In this document: positions 1 through 8,009 of the stretch, piece after piece
Layout of the letters: each line of letters starts with the position of its first letter
Numbering within the stretch: the first letter of the stretch is position 1
Source of the DNA: Candidatus Desantisiibacteriota bacterium
Lineage (GTDB): Bacteria; UBA9089; CG2-30-40-21
Assembly (NCBI GenBank): GCA_016208205.1
Contig: JACQYP010000166.1
Coordinates: 1 to 8,897, forward strand
Direction of reading: 5' to 3'
DNA: 8,897 nucleotides
Notes under the pieces: model-generated
What the model saw: the letters and a program-made list of their open reading frames with translations, nothing else
Databases searched by the model: none
What the model was told of the DNA's origin: nothing
Translations under genes and position numbers: made by a program

Positions 1-61
1 ATAAAAAAATTCCTTTCAAATTGTCTGCAAACTAAACACTTACGATACTAAACTTCACTTT

Positions 62-1450
62 TCACTTAATCTCCCACACAACCCTGCCACTTGCAATAGT
101 CATCACAGCCTTGCCCTTCAGCTTCCATCCATGAAACGGGCAATTTCTTGCTTTTGAGGCAAAGGTATTGACATCAACTACCCATTCCATTTCAGGGTCA
201 ATAATGGTTATATCTGCCTTTGCTTCGGGCACAATGCCGGATGTTTCCAGCCCAAGAATTCTGGCTGGATTTAGGGTCATTTTTGCTAAAGCATCAAATA
301 GGGTAAGTACACCATTACCTACCAATTCTGTCAGAACCAATCCCAGCGATGTTTCCAACCCAATAATACCAAATGGTGCCTTGCCGTATTCCTGTTCTTT
401 TTCTGTCCTGGTATGCGGGGCATGGTCAGTGGCAATTACATCTATGGTTCCATCAAATAGCCCTTGTTTTATTTCCTCAACATCATCTTCATCCCTCAAG
501 GGAGGATTCATCTTTGTATTGGGATCAAAACTGAAGGCTGAAGGCTGAAGGCTGAAGGCTGTTAGGGGTGGATTCATCTTTGTATTAGTATCAATCTCCT
601 GCATTCTGCATTCTGCATTCTGCATTCTGAGTTCACAAACAGCCTTATCTGTCAATGTAAAGTGATGAGGTGTTACCTCACAAGTAACATTTACACCCCT
701 TTTCTTTGCCTGTCTTATTAATTCTACAGATTTTCTGGTACTTACATGGGCAATATGAAGCCTTGTGCCTGCTGCCTCAGCAAGGATAATATCGCGAGTC
801 ATCATAACCTCTTCTGCGGCATAGGGGATACCCCGTAACCCAAGAATGGTTGAATAATAGCCCTCATGCATACACCCGCCGGCAGAAAGGGTAGTGTCTT
901 CACAATGAGAGATAATTGGTATATTGAACTGCTTGATATATTCAAATGCCCGTTTCATTAACACCGCGACCTGTATTGACCGCCCGTCATCTGAGATAGC
1001 CACTGCCCCAGCCTTAATCATTTGACCTATCTCTGCTAATTCCTCACCCTTTAGCTCCTTGCTGATAGCACCAATCGGCAGAACTCTGACTACACCATCT
1101 TGTTCAGACTTAGATAGAATAAATTCTATCATGCTCTTGTTGTCAATGACCGGCTGGGTATTAGGCATACAGGCAATGGTGGTAAATCCACCGGCTGCTG
1201 CAGCTCTGGTACCGGTAGCTATGGTTTCCTTCTCTTCCTGTCCCGGTTCTCTCAAATGAACATGCATATCAAGGAGCCCAGGGGTAACTATTTTGCCGGC
1301 AGCATCAATGACCCTTGCTGCATCTACATTGTTTCCGCATTTTCCTGTCCCAACAGCTACAATCTTCCCATCATTGATTAAAATATCAGCGATTTTCTCT
1401 TGGTTATTATACGGATCAATTACTCGACCATTACGGATTAATATATCCAC
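62..1450 (-). CDS. pyrC: Dihydroorotase, type I, with in-frame repeat insertion
   Basis: This zinc amidohydrolase interconverts carbamoyl-aspartate and dihydroorotate in pyrimidine synthesis, in the cytoplasm. The family is clear from DMHVHLREPG at residues 61-70 (metal ligands H63 and H65, substrate-binding R67), MPNTQP near 95-100, AISDDGR with D154, ISHCED with H182, LHIAHVS with H235, TPHH near 260 and the catalytic D342 in ATDHAPHT. The start is GTG at 1450, with AGGAG 7 nt upstream. At 462 residues it is about 30-35 longer than usual. The excess lies at residues 272-318, where two heptanucleotide arrays are translated (RMQNAEC- and AFSLQPS-type periods) and NTKMNPPL occurs twice, 22 residues apart. 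All catalytic residues are intact and the frame stays open, so it is probably functional, but the extra loop is near the active site. It is the last gene of the minus-strand run here. Confidence 0.97.
   Translation of the reverse strand: MDILIRNGRVIDPYNNQEKIADILINDGKIVAVGTGKCGNNVDAARVIDAAGKIVTPGLLDMHVHLREPGQEEKETIATGTRAAAAGGFTTIACMPNTQPVIDNKSMIEFILSKSEQDGVVRVLPIGAISKELKGEELAEIGQMIKAGAVAISDDGRSIQVAVLMKRAFEYIKQFNIPIISHCEDTTLSAGGCMHEGYYSTILGLRGIPYAAEEVMMTRDIILAEAAGTRLHIAHVSTRKSVELIRQAKKRGVNVTCEVTPHHFTLTDKAVCELRMQNAECRMQEIDTNTKMNPPLTAFSLQPSAFSFDPNTKMNPPLRDEDDVEEIKQGLFDGTIDVIATDHAPHTRTEKEQEYGKAPFGIIGLETSLGLVLTELVGNGVLTLFDALAKMTLNPARILGLETSGIVPEAKADITIIDPEMEWVVDVNTFASKARNCPFHGWKLKGKAVMTIASGRVVWEIK
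500..594 (-). repeat. Duplicated 29-bp coding segment around a heptamer array in pyrC
   Basis: Positions 500-528 and 566-594 match at 26 of 29 bases and both encode N-T-K-M-N-P-P-L. The 66-bp offset is exactly 22 codons, so the reading frame survives. Between them lies an array at 531-561, four full CTGAAGG units plus CTG, read on the coding strand as an AFSLQPS-type period. The layout looks like insertion of an array with duplication of its target, but the duplication is longer than normal transposition gives, so slippage or unequal recombination is an alternative. Confidence 0.9.
599..629 (-). repeat. Second heptamer array inside pyrC (CTGCATT x4 + CTG)
   Basis: Four perfect CTGCATT units followed by CTG, 31 bp in all, the same size and phase as the CTGAAGG array at 531-561. 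On the coding strand it reads R-M-Q-N-A-E-C-R-M-Q. Because 7 and 3 share no factor, each frame of a strand cycles through the same seven codons. This array has no stop in any frame on either strand, which makes it a tolerable coding insertion. It sits where related dihydroorotases have only a few residues between the TDKAV-like and D-T-N-T-K segments. Confidence 0.9.
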
Positions 1451-1487
1451 TTGTTTGCTCCTTCTTCATAGAGGCACAGAGGCACAA

Positions 1488-1510
1488 AGTTAGAATATAG
1501 TATCCTAACT
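1488..1510 (-). terminator. Hairpin between acylphosphatase gene and pyrC
   Basis: AGTTAGAATA-TAG-TATCCTAACT forms a 10-bp stem with a 3-nt loop; the single mismatch becomes G-U when transcribed leftward. On the minus strand it is followed by only a short run, TTTGTG, so it would be a weak terminator at best. It is nested in repeat words: GGCACAAAG at 1481-1489 faces CTTTGCGCC at 1531-1539. It may simply be a small palindromic repeat between two co-transcribed genes. Confidence 0.35.
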
Positions 1511-1543
1511 TCCTTTCTTCCTCTCTGTCACTTTGCGCCTTCC

Positions 1544-1837
1544 TTACCTTATCGAGAAATCATCGAATTCCTCATCCCTTGTTTCTTCATGGACAGTAAT
1601 ATCCTTAACTATTGCCCCACGAGGTCCAACTCGGCAAAATTGGATAGCCTTATCTACCTTATCTTCATCCCCTGCAAAGACTGCCTCAACCCTTCCATCA
1701 GGTAGATTCCTTACCCAGCCGCCAAGTCCAAGCATTCGAGCCTGTTCATTGGTTCTTGCCCGAAAGAAAACGCCCTGTACTAACCCTGAGATATACACAT
1801 GAACCTTTTTTTCTCCTTTTTCTCCTTTTTTGTTCAT
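1544..1837 (-). CDS. acyP: Acylphosphatase
   Basis: A small cytoplasmic enzyme, 97 residues, close to the usual 90-100, that hydrolyses acyl-phosphate (carboxyl-phosphate) bonds. The signature is ISGLVQGVFFRARTNEQA at residues 17-33, with catalytic R26 in the phosphate-binding loop, followed by GGWVRNLPDGRVEAVFAG with catalytic N44. The ATG at 1837 is preceded by a weak AAGGA. The first ten or so residues (NKKGEKGEKK) come from a purine-rich, slippery run that itself contains GGAG, so the true start could be slightly downstream, but no better ATG exists before the first strand. It lies 93 bp upstream of pyrC on the same strand. Its in vivo substrate is not known; carbamoyl phosphate chemistry would fit next to pyrC, but that is speculation. 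Confidence 0.95.
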   Translation of the reverse strand: MNKKGEKGEKKVHVYISGLVQGVFFRARTNEQARMLGLGGWVRNLPDGRVEAVFAGDEDKVDKAIQFCRVGPRGAIVKDITVHEETRDEEFDDFSIR

Positions 1838-1904
1838 TCTTGTTCATCCTTTTTCATCACTAATACGGATTTCAGAAAGTATCCTTGAATGCTGATAACT
1901 CATG

Positions 1905-2010
1905 GTTCGTTTGGGAAACGAACCCTACATATTCGTTTGGGAAACGAACCCTACATATTCGTTTGGGAAACGAACCCTACATATTCGTTTGGGAAACGAG
2001 ATCTCTACAT
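1905..2010. repeat. Four tandem 26-bp units, each a CGTTT-GGG-AAACG hairpin
   Basis: The palindromic core CGTTTGGGAAACG starts at 1908, 1934, 1960 and 1986, an exact 26-bp period. Cores are separated by the 13-nt spacer AACCCTACATATT. The first copy, preceded by GGTT, can form a perfect 9-bp stem with a 3-nt loop. The fourth unit diverges after the core, where GAGATCTC appears at 1998-2005. Transcribed from either side the array would give a row of short hairpins. Spacers are identical and short, so this is not a CRISPR array. Confidence 0.95.
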
Positions 2011-2102
2011 ATGGGATACAGGCTGGAAGCCTCTGCCACCTATTATGTTTAGTTGCACGCGATTCCTTGCTTGTGACTAAAATTCGAATCCGAAATATAG
2101 GG

Positions 2103-2119
2103 TGCGTTTCTAAAACGCA
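2103..2119. repeat. TGCGTTT-CTA-AAACGCA hairpin
   Basis: A perfect 7-bp stem with a 3-nt loop, of the same CGTTT-NNN-AAACG design as the tandem units 100 bp away but with a different loop and outer base pairs. It could be a compensated, diverged copy of the same palindrome family. Confidence 0.8.
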
Positions 2120-2186
2120 GCTTTGCCGGATACCAAATCAACGGTTATTTTCTGAAATCCTTTGTGCCTTAGTGCCTTAATGTCTT

Positions 2187-2411
2187 TTATGCCGCCTCTA
2201 CCTTGGGCAGGCTGGATTCAGAAAACCCCTTTTTCTTGTAATCATTAGAATAGAATCCTGAGCCCTTAAGTATGAACCCTGCCCCTGGAGAAAAGATTCG
2301 TTTTATCATGCCCGCACATTCCGGACATTTTTCGACATGATCATCGTTCATTGATTGAAAAATTTCAAATGTTTCTGCACAATCCTTACAAACATATTCA
2401 TATGTCGGCAT
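2187..2411 (-). CDS. FmdB-family small zinc-ribbon protein
   Basis: A 74-residue protein starting MPTYEYVCKDC, the hallmark of the FmdB/CxxC_CxxC regulatory-protein family. A single zinc ribbon is formed by C8-x2-C11 and C29-x2-C32. It is followed by MIKRIFSPGAGFILKGSGFYSNDY, the conserved stretch in which these proteins end, and a short polar tail. The start at 2411 has AGGAGG 8 nt upstream. FmdB was named from a proposed role in amide-inducible regulation; the role of most members is unknown, so no function is assigned. It is 226 bp downstream of groEL and could be read through or use the possible promoter at 2591-2618. Confidence 0.93.
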   Translation of the reverse strand: MPTYEYVCKDCAETFEIFQSMNDDHVEKCPECAGMIKRIFSPGAGFILKGSGFYSNDYKKKGFSESSLPKVEAA

Positions 2412-2431
2412 TATTAATTCCTCCTGCCTTT

Positions 2432-2447
2432 GTAACTACTCAGGTTG
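2432..2447. repeat. Copy of 16-bp repeat GTAACTACTCAGGTTG
   Basis: Identical to the left end of the 105-bp element at 4903-4918. No matching inverted end is found nearby, so here it is a solo end or a fragment. It lies just upstream of the FmdB-type ribosome binding site. Confidence 0.9.
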
Positions 2448-2459
2448 TCTCCCTTCACA

Positions 2460-2517
2460 GTTCACGGTTCAAGGTTGATGGTTTGCTCTCTTAACCTCTG
2501 AACCATGAACCGTGAAC
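2460..2517. repeat. 58-bp heptamer-repeat hairpin, long copy
   Basis: A 12-bp perfect inverted repeat, GTTCACGGTTCA at 2460-2471 and TGAACCGTGAAC at 2506-2517, whose arms are degenerate 7-nt repeats (GTTCACG, GTTCAAG, GTTGATG; GAACCAT, GAACCGT). The interior shares the ATGGTTT-n-CTCTC and AACCTCT blocks with the copy at 5497-5547. No target-site duplication is evident. Confidence 0.85.
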
Positions 2518-2529
2518 CAGAAACACATA

Positions 2530-2581
2530 GAGCCGGGACCCGTGTAGGGGCAGTCTGCCCTGCCTTGACCAGTCCCGGCTC
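2530..2581. terminator. GC-rich hairpin downstream of groEL
   Basis: GAGCCGGGAC at 2530-2539 pairs with GTCCCGGCTC at 2572-2581, a perfect 10-bp stem. A second hairpin, GGGCA-GTC-TGCCC, sits inside it at 2548-2560. It lies 56 bp past the groEL stop and could halt the groESL transcript or protect its 3' end. On the minus strand no uridine run follows it; on the plus strand a T-rich stretch does, though no plus-strand gene precedes it. Terminator function is therefore uncertain, and it may be another palindromic repeat. Confidence 0.45.
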
Positions 2582-2590
2582 ACTCATTTT

Positions 2591-2618
2591 ATTTTAATCA
2601 CACACGAGACAATCGCAA
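2591..2618 (-). promoter_or_regulatory. Possible sigma-70-type promoter for the FmdB-type gene
   Basis: On the minus strand TTGCGA (2618-2613) is followed after 16 bp by TAAAAT (2596-2591), a fair -35/-10 pair in the groEL-fmdB gap. A transcript would start near 2584 and run straight into the 2530-2581 hairpin. Based on consensus resemblance only. Confidence 0.25.
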
Positions 2619-2637
2619 TGATTATTTTGTGCCAGGA

Positions 2638-4514
<1,877 letters not shown>

Positions 4515-4802
4515 TTACTCAATAATCCCAAGTATATCATCCTGATGCATGATAAGACAATCTTCGCTTTCAATCTTTACATCAGTGCCTGAATACTTAC
4601 CAAAAAGCACAGTATCTCCAACCTTGACATCCATAGCAATCTTGTCACCCTTTTCTGTTACCTTTCCTGGTCCAACTGCCAATACCTCACCCTTTTGTGG
4701 TTTTTCCTTGGCTGTATCAGGGATAATTATCCCTCCCTTTGTCTTCTCTTCACCTGCAACCCTTTTAACAATGACCCTGTCTCCTAATGGTCTGATATTC
4801 AT
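4515..4802 (-). CDS. groES: Co-chaperonin GroES (Hsp10)
   Basis: The heptameric lid of the GroEL chamber, 95 residues, typical length. It starts [15 protein letters not shown]. The mobile loop that binds GroEL is at about residues 16-32 ([18 protein letters not shown]), followed by [30 protein letters not shown] and a C-terminal ILGIIE. AGGAGG lies 6 nt before the ATG at 4802. It heads the groES-groEL pair. The leader has no CIRCE element (TTAGCACTC-N9-GAGTGCTAA); instead there is a different palindrome at 4831-4856. Confidence 0.99.
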   Translation of the reverse strand: MNIRPLGDRVIVKRVAGEEKTKGGIIIPDTAKEKPQKGEVLAVGPGKVTEKGDKIAMDVKVGDTVLFGKYSGTDVKIESEDCLIMHQDDILGIIE

Positions 4803-4830
4803 ACATGTCCTCCTTTTATTGATTAAGAAT

Positions 4831-4856
4831 TAACAAGGAAATATATTCTCTTGTTA
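4831..4856. promoter_or_regulatory. 26-bp operator-like palindrome in the groES leader
   Basis: The arms TAACAAG (4831-4837) and CTTGTTA (4850-4856) are perfect inverses, and the centre AATATATT (4840-4847) is self-complementary; 11 of 13 base pairs match. It begins 28 bp upstream of the groES start codon. On the minus strand the centre contains TATATT, which could serve as a -10 box with TTGTAT 15 bp upstream, so a bound repressor would cover the promoter. The sequence is not CIRCE, and its regulator is unknown. Confidence 0.5.
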
Positions 4857-4895
4857 CTACATACAACTTAACTTTTCTTTCACCCCCTTTTATAA

Positions 4896-5014
4896 AAACC
4901 AAGTAACTACTCAGGTTGCTTAGACTATAGACTGTTAGGAAAAACAAAGGTGATGAGGAATTTTCCTACAACCTGACAACCTGCAGCCTATCTATCTGAG
5001 TAGCTACAAACCAA
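4896..5014. mobile_element. 105-bp repeat element with inverted ends and 7-bp target duplication
   Basis: The element spans 4903-5007. Its ends are GTAACTACTCAG (4903-4914) and CTGAGTAGCTAC (4996-5007), inverses at 11 of 12 bases. An inner pair, TAGGAAAA (4936-4943) and TTTTCCTA (4961-4968), makes a second stem. The arms are strings of octamers (TCAGGTTG, ATAGACTG; ACAACCTG twice at 4968-4983). The perfect 7-mer AAACCAA directly abuts both ends (4896-4902 and 5008-5014), as expected from transposition into the groES-hicA gap. It has no coding capacity, so it would be mobilised by an enzyme encoded elsewhere. Confidence 0.65.
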
Positions 5015-5032
5015 TATAGTTATATTTTCGCT

Positions 5033-5257
5033 TTATTTATATTTTATTAACTCCTCAATCGTCAAACCAATGTCTTTGGCTATTTGTCGCAACAGAATGG
5101 GCGAAATATCCCTGCTCGGATGGAGTGGAACCGTTGTATATCGTCCATCAAAGTGACGATACTGCTTATGTGAACCTCTCTGTCTGACTTCAATAAATCC
5201 AATCTGTTCAAGAATTGAGGTTACTTCACGAGGTTTTAGTACCGGAGATTTACCCAT
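5033..5257 (-). CDS. hicA: HicA-type toxin (mRNA interferase)
   Basis: A 74-residue protein of the HicA/YcfA family, double-stranded-RNA-binding-like folds that cleave mRNA when released from HicB. It shows the family order [15 protein letters not shown], then [11 protein letters not shown] with catalytic H30, then [31 protein letters not shown]. The start at 5257 is one base past the stop of hicB, so the two are translationally linked in antitoxin-then-toxin order. Length and active site look intact. The pair sits between dnaK and groES. Confidence 0.93.
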   Translation of the reverse strand: MGKSPVLKPREVTSILEQIGFIEVRQRGSHKQYRHFDGRYTTVPLHPSRDISPILLRQIAKDIGLTIEELIKYK

Positions 5258-5258
5258 C

Positions 5259-5468
5259 TTATGCCACCATTACCATTTGTGTGCCAACAAACTGTCCTTC
5301 CAGAGATGGTTCACCATCCTCTAAAAGCATTTCAATTACTTCTCGTAAATTATACTGTAATTCGTCTATTGTCTCTGCTTGCGTGTGGGCACCAGGAAAT
5401 CCAGGTACATAGCCAACATATAAATTTGTCTCAGAACATTGTTCAACAATAGACATATAGGTTCTCAT
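5259..5468 (-). CDS. hicB: HicB-type antitoxin
   Basis: A 69-residue protein with the partial RNase H-like fold of HicB antitoxins: [38 protein letters not shown] is the family core. It should bind and block HicA. It ends shortly after the core and has no C-terminal helix-turn-helix or ribbon-helix-helix domain, so it may not autoregulate by binding DNA as longer HicB proteins do. GAGGAG lies about 10 nt before the ATG at 5468. A heptamer hairpin occupies the 96-bp gap between dnaK and this gene. Confidence 0.92.
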   Translation of the reverse strand: MRTYMSIVEQCSETNLYVGYVPGFPGAHTQAETIDELQYNLREVIEMLLEDGEPSLEGQFVGTQMVMVA

Positions 5469-5492
5469 ATCAGTTTTTCTCCTCTCAGGTTG

Positions 5493-5551
5493 TCAAGTTC
5501 ACGGTTCAAGGTTCATGGTTTTCTCTCGAACCTCTCAAGCCGTGAACTTGA
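5493..5551. repeat. Heptamer-repeat hairpin, short copy, upstream of hicB
   Basis: TCAAGTTCACGG at 5493-5504 and CCGTGAACTTGA at 5540-5551 are perfect 12-bp inverses. The 51-bp core 5497-5547 is colinear with the 58-bp unit at 2460-2517; they share GTTCACGGTTCAAGGTT and the ATGGTTT-n-CTCTC and AACCTCT blocks, with a net 7-bp difference, one heptamer. CTCAGGTTGTC just to the left (5484-5494) also occurs at 2440-2450. No target duplication is seen. Confidence 0.85.
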
Positions 5552-5564
5552 GTAATTACAATTC

Positions 5565-7472
5565 CTATTCTCCCACCTTATACTCCCCATCTATCACATC
5601 CCCTTCCTTTGCCTTATCAGAGGAGGAATCATGGGGTGTCTGCTGCTGAGACTGTGCTGCCTGTTGTTGTGCTTCAGCCTGTTTATACATCTCTTCACCT
5701 ATCTTCTGTGAAGCCTTGCCTAATCTTTCTATGCCTTTATTTACAGCCTCAGCATCTTTTTTATCAATAGCACTTTTAAGCTCAGAGATTGAATCCTCTA
5801 TCTCTTTCTTTTCGTCATCATTAAGCTTATCCCCATACTCACCCACTGCCTTCTGGGTAGCATAAATAAGGGTATCTGCCTGATTAAAGGTTTCTATATC
5901 AGCCTTTTTCTTTTTATCCTCTTCCTCATGCAATTTTGCTTCCTGCACGAGATTTTCCACAGTTTCCTTTGACAATCCGGAAGAGGCAGTGATGGTTATT
6001 TTCTGATCCTTTCCAGTGGCCATATCCTTGGCTATAACCTGCAGGATGCCGTTAGCATCAATATCAAAGGTTACCTGAATCTTAGGCACACCCCTTGGAG
6101 CCGGTGGAATCCCGGTCAGATGAAACCTTCCAAGCGTTTTGTTATCTGCTGCCATCTGTCTCTCACCCTGAAGTACATGAATTTCTACCTCAGGTTGATT
6201 GTCTGCAGCAGTAGAGAATATTTCCTCTTTACGCGTTGGTATGGTTGTATTTCTTTCTATCATTCTGGTAAACACTGCACCAAGCGTTTCAATCCCAAGC
6301 GAGAGTGGGGTAACATCTAAGAGGACAACATCCTTTACCTCACCCTTGAGAACCCCTGCCTGGATAGCTGCACCTATGGCAACAACCTCATCAGGATTAA
6401 CCCCTTTATGAGGCTCCCTGCCAAACAGCTTTTTTACCAGCTCCTGAACCTTTGGCATACGGGTCATACCGCCAACCAGAACAACCTCATCTATTTTAGA
6501 AATCTGTACTCCGGCATCAGATAATGCCTTTTGGCATGGACCAACGGTTCGCTCAATCAGGTCATCTACAATCTGCTCTAATTTTGCCCGGGTCAGGGTA
6601 ATATTCATGTGTTTTGGTCCAGAGGCATCTGCGGTAATAAACGGCAGATTTATCTCTGTAGACATTGTTGCAGAAAGCTCACACTTTGCCTTTTCTGCTG
6701 CCTCTTTAAGCCTTTGGAGAGCCATTCTATCCTGTTTCAGGTCTATCCCCTGATCCTTCTTATATTCCTCACACAACCAGTCGATTATCTTCTGATCAAA
6801 GTCATCGCCGCCAAGGTGTGTATCACCATTGGTTGCCTTTACCTCAAAGACACCCTCTCCTATTTCCAGAATAGAAATATCAAATGTTCCGCCGCCAAGG
6901 TCATAAACTGCAATAACTTCATTCTTCTTTTTATCCAATCCATAGGCTAAGGACGCAGCCGTAGGCTCATTAATAATCCTCAATACATCCAGCCCTGCTA
7001 TCTTGCCTGCATCCTTGGTTGCCTGTCGTTGGGAATCGTTGAAATAGGCTGGGACAGTAATAACTGCCTCTGTTACCTTATCTCCAAGGTATGCCTCTGC
7101 ATCCTGTTTCAGCTTCTGGAGAATCATGGCTGCTATTTCCTGGGGTGAATATTCCCTATCCCCTGTTTTCACCCATGCATCCCCATTCTTTGCCTCTACA
7201 ACCTTAAAGGGTGCCTCTTTCATCTCCCTACTGACCTCGTTGTACTTTCTCCCAACAAATCGCTTGATAGAAAACAAGGTGTTTTCCGAATTAGTTACAG
7301 CCTGTCTTTTGGCTATTTGACCTACCAATCGCTCTCCTGTTTTGGTATAAGCAACTATCGACGGTGTAGTCCTTCCCCCTTCTGAATTAGGGATAACTAC
7401 AGACTCACCACCCTCCATAACAGCCACACATGAATTGGTTGTACCAAGATCAATCCCGATTACCTTTCCCAT
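5565..7472 (-). CDS. dnaK: Chaperone DnaK (Hsp70)
   Basis: An ATP-dependent Hsp70 chaperone of 635 residues, normal length. The N-terminal ATPase domain shows [17 protein letters not shown], the [17 protein letters not shown] motif and [17 protein letters not shown]. The hydrophobic linker [12 protein letters not shown] leads to the substrate-binding domain ([19 protein letters not shown]), then a helical lid and a Q-rich tail ending [11 protein letters not shown]. The start is the ATG at 7472, which has GGAG 9 nt upstream; a TTG nine bases earlier abuts the Shine-Dalgarno and is implausible. No grpE or dnaJ is in the window. A 50-bp gap separates it from the response regulator gene, suggesting co-transcription with that gene and rpoZ. 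Confidence 0.99.
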   Translation of the reverse strand: MGKVIGIDLGTTNSCVAVMEGGESVVIPNSEGGRTTPSIVAYTKTGERLVGQIAKRQAVTNSENTLFSIKRFVGRKYNEVSREMKEAPFKVVEAKNGDAWVKTGDREYSPQEIAAMILQKLKQDAEAYLGDKVTEAVITVPAYFNDSQRQATKDAGKIAGLDVLRIINEPTAASLAYGLDKKKNEVIAVYDLGGGTFDISILEIGEGVFEVKATNGDTHLGGDDFDQKIIDWLCEEYKKDQGIDLKQDRMALQRLKEAAEKAKCELSATMSTEINLPFITADASGPKHMNITLTRAKLEQIVDDLIERTVGPCQKALSDAGVQISKIDEVVLVGGMTRMPKVQELVKKLFGREPHKGVNPDEVVAIGAAIQAGVLKGEVKDVVLLDVTPLSLGIETLGAVFTRMIERNTTIPTRKEEIFSTAADNQPEVEIHVLQGERQMAADNKTLGRFHLTGIPPAPRGVPKIQVTFDIDANGILQVIAKDMATGKDQKITITASSGLSKETVENLVQEAKLHEEEDKKKKADIETFNQADTLIYATQKAVGEYGDKLNDDEKKEIEDSISELKSAIDKKDAEAVNKGIERLGKASQKIGEEMYKQAEAQQQAAQSQQQTPHDSSSDKAKEGDVIDGEYKVGE

Positions 7473-7522
7473 ATTTATCAACTCCTTTATTTTAGTAATA
7501 GGTCTTATATGTCCTATAATTC

Positions 7523-7891
7523 CTATAACATTCCTACCGCTTCTTCTATCAAATCATTCAAAAAATTAGTATTCACAGGTTTCCGCATGAATGAGTATGC
7601 CCCTCTTTCTAAAGCCTCAATCATTAATTCCTCTGTGGTAAAAGCACTGGTAATTATTACCGGAAGCTTTGGTTTGCTGGTATGTATCTCCCTTAATATC
7701 TCCATCCCCATCCATCCAGGCATACTAATATCAAGAACAACCACATCTATTAGCTCTGCCTGAACTATCTTGACAGCTACAGGGCTGCTTGAGGTAATCT
7801 TTGTAATATACCCTCTGCTTCTAAGGGTTACAGAAATCTGTCTTTGAGACACAACATCATCATCAATAATAAGAATAGTATCAATGCCCAT
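7523..7891 (-). CDS. Single-domain (CheY-like) response regulator
   Basis: A 122-residue receiver domain with no output domain. ILIIDDDV supplies the acidic metal-binding pocket (D10-D12), [10 protein letters not shown] the phospho-acceptor D54, IITSAF the conserved Ser/Thr (S82) and MRKPV the invariant lysine K104. The start at ATG 7891 is chosen because GGAG lies 7 nt upstream and the receiver fold begins immediately. The open frame extends 46 codons further up, but those codons are read from a dispersed repeat. The partner kinase and target are unknown. Placement between rpoZ and dnaK, same strand, hints at stress or envelope signalling linked to a polymerase subunit and a chaperone; that is inference from context only. 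Confidence 0.95.
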   Translation of the reverse strand: MGIDTILIIDDDVVSQRQISVTLRSRGYITKITSSSPVAVKIVQAELIDVVVLDISMPGWMGMEILREIHTSKPKLPVIITSAFTTEELMIEALERGAYSFMRKPVNTNFLNDLIEEAVGML

Positions 7892-7906
7892 TTTCCATCT
7901 CCAACT

Positions 7907-7966
7907 GTTCGTAGTAACCCCATCCCCGATCAGAGTCGAGGACAAGTTTATGGGGTTGCTCAGGCT
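7907..7966. repeat. 60-bp dispersed structured repeat, full copy
   Basis: Begins GTTCGTAGT and ends TTTATGGGGTTGCTCAGGCT. AACCCCAT (7916-7923) pairs with ATGGGGTT (7950-7957). In a minus-strand transcript a second, inner stem CCTCGA-CTCTGA-TCGGGG forms with one G-U pair, giving a two-part hairpin just upstream of the response-regulator ribosome binding site. A shortened copy is at 8538-8573 in the same orientation. It might affect translation of the regulator, but its dispersed nature argues for a repeat rather than a riboswitch. Confidence 0.8.
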
Positions 7967-8009
7967 GAATTCATTTAGCTTTAGCGGGTGACTATAAACG
8001 AATGCTTCC

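Larger units (their letters stand above)
1867..2160. repeat. 294-bp non-coding block bounded by 18-bp inverted repeats
   Basis: Fills most of the 349-bp gap between the acylphosphatase and FmdB-type genes. The ends are GGATTTCAGAAAGTATCC at 1867-1884 and its inverse at 2143-2160, matching at 16 of 18 bases with the outer 12 perfect. Inside are the tandem 26-bp hairpin units, a small AGGCT-GGA-AGCCT hairpin near 2021-2033 and a TGCGTTT hairpin. No flanking target duplication is visible. The block resembles a non-autonomous mobile element or an accretion of palindromic repeats; it encodes nothing recognisable. Confidence 0.6.

Noticed and set aside
168..1493. Plus-strand open frames opposite pyrC
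   Set aside because: They are shadows of a strongly conserved minus-strand gene, without independent start signals or domains.
1905..2010. CRISPR array
   Set aside because: The period is 26 bp and the 13-nt spacers are essentially identical, so there are no unique spacers; no cas gene is present.
1889..2180. Two overlapping plus-strand open frames with repeated FVWETNPTYSFGKR-like peptides
   Set aside because: They are translations of the 26-bp hairpin repeat, which stays open in several frames; no ribosome binding site or recognisable domain.
2432..2567. Target-duplication pair TGCCTTT / TGCCTTG around the groEL-fmdB repeats
   Set aside because: Only 6 of 7 bases match and there are no matching inverted ends at those positions, so it is probably coincidence.
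4803..4960. CIRCE element or sigma-32 promoter upstream of groES
   Set aside because: Neither TTAGCACTC/GAGTGCTAA nor a CTTGAA...CCCCAT-like pair is present; only the different palindrome at 4831-4856 was found.
7473..7481. TTG start giving three extra residues on DnaK
   Set aside because: The TTG abuts the GGAG Shine-Dalgarno with no spacing; the ATG at 7472 is spaced correctly and gives the conserved N-terminus.
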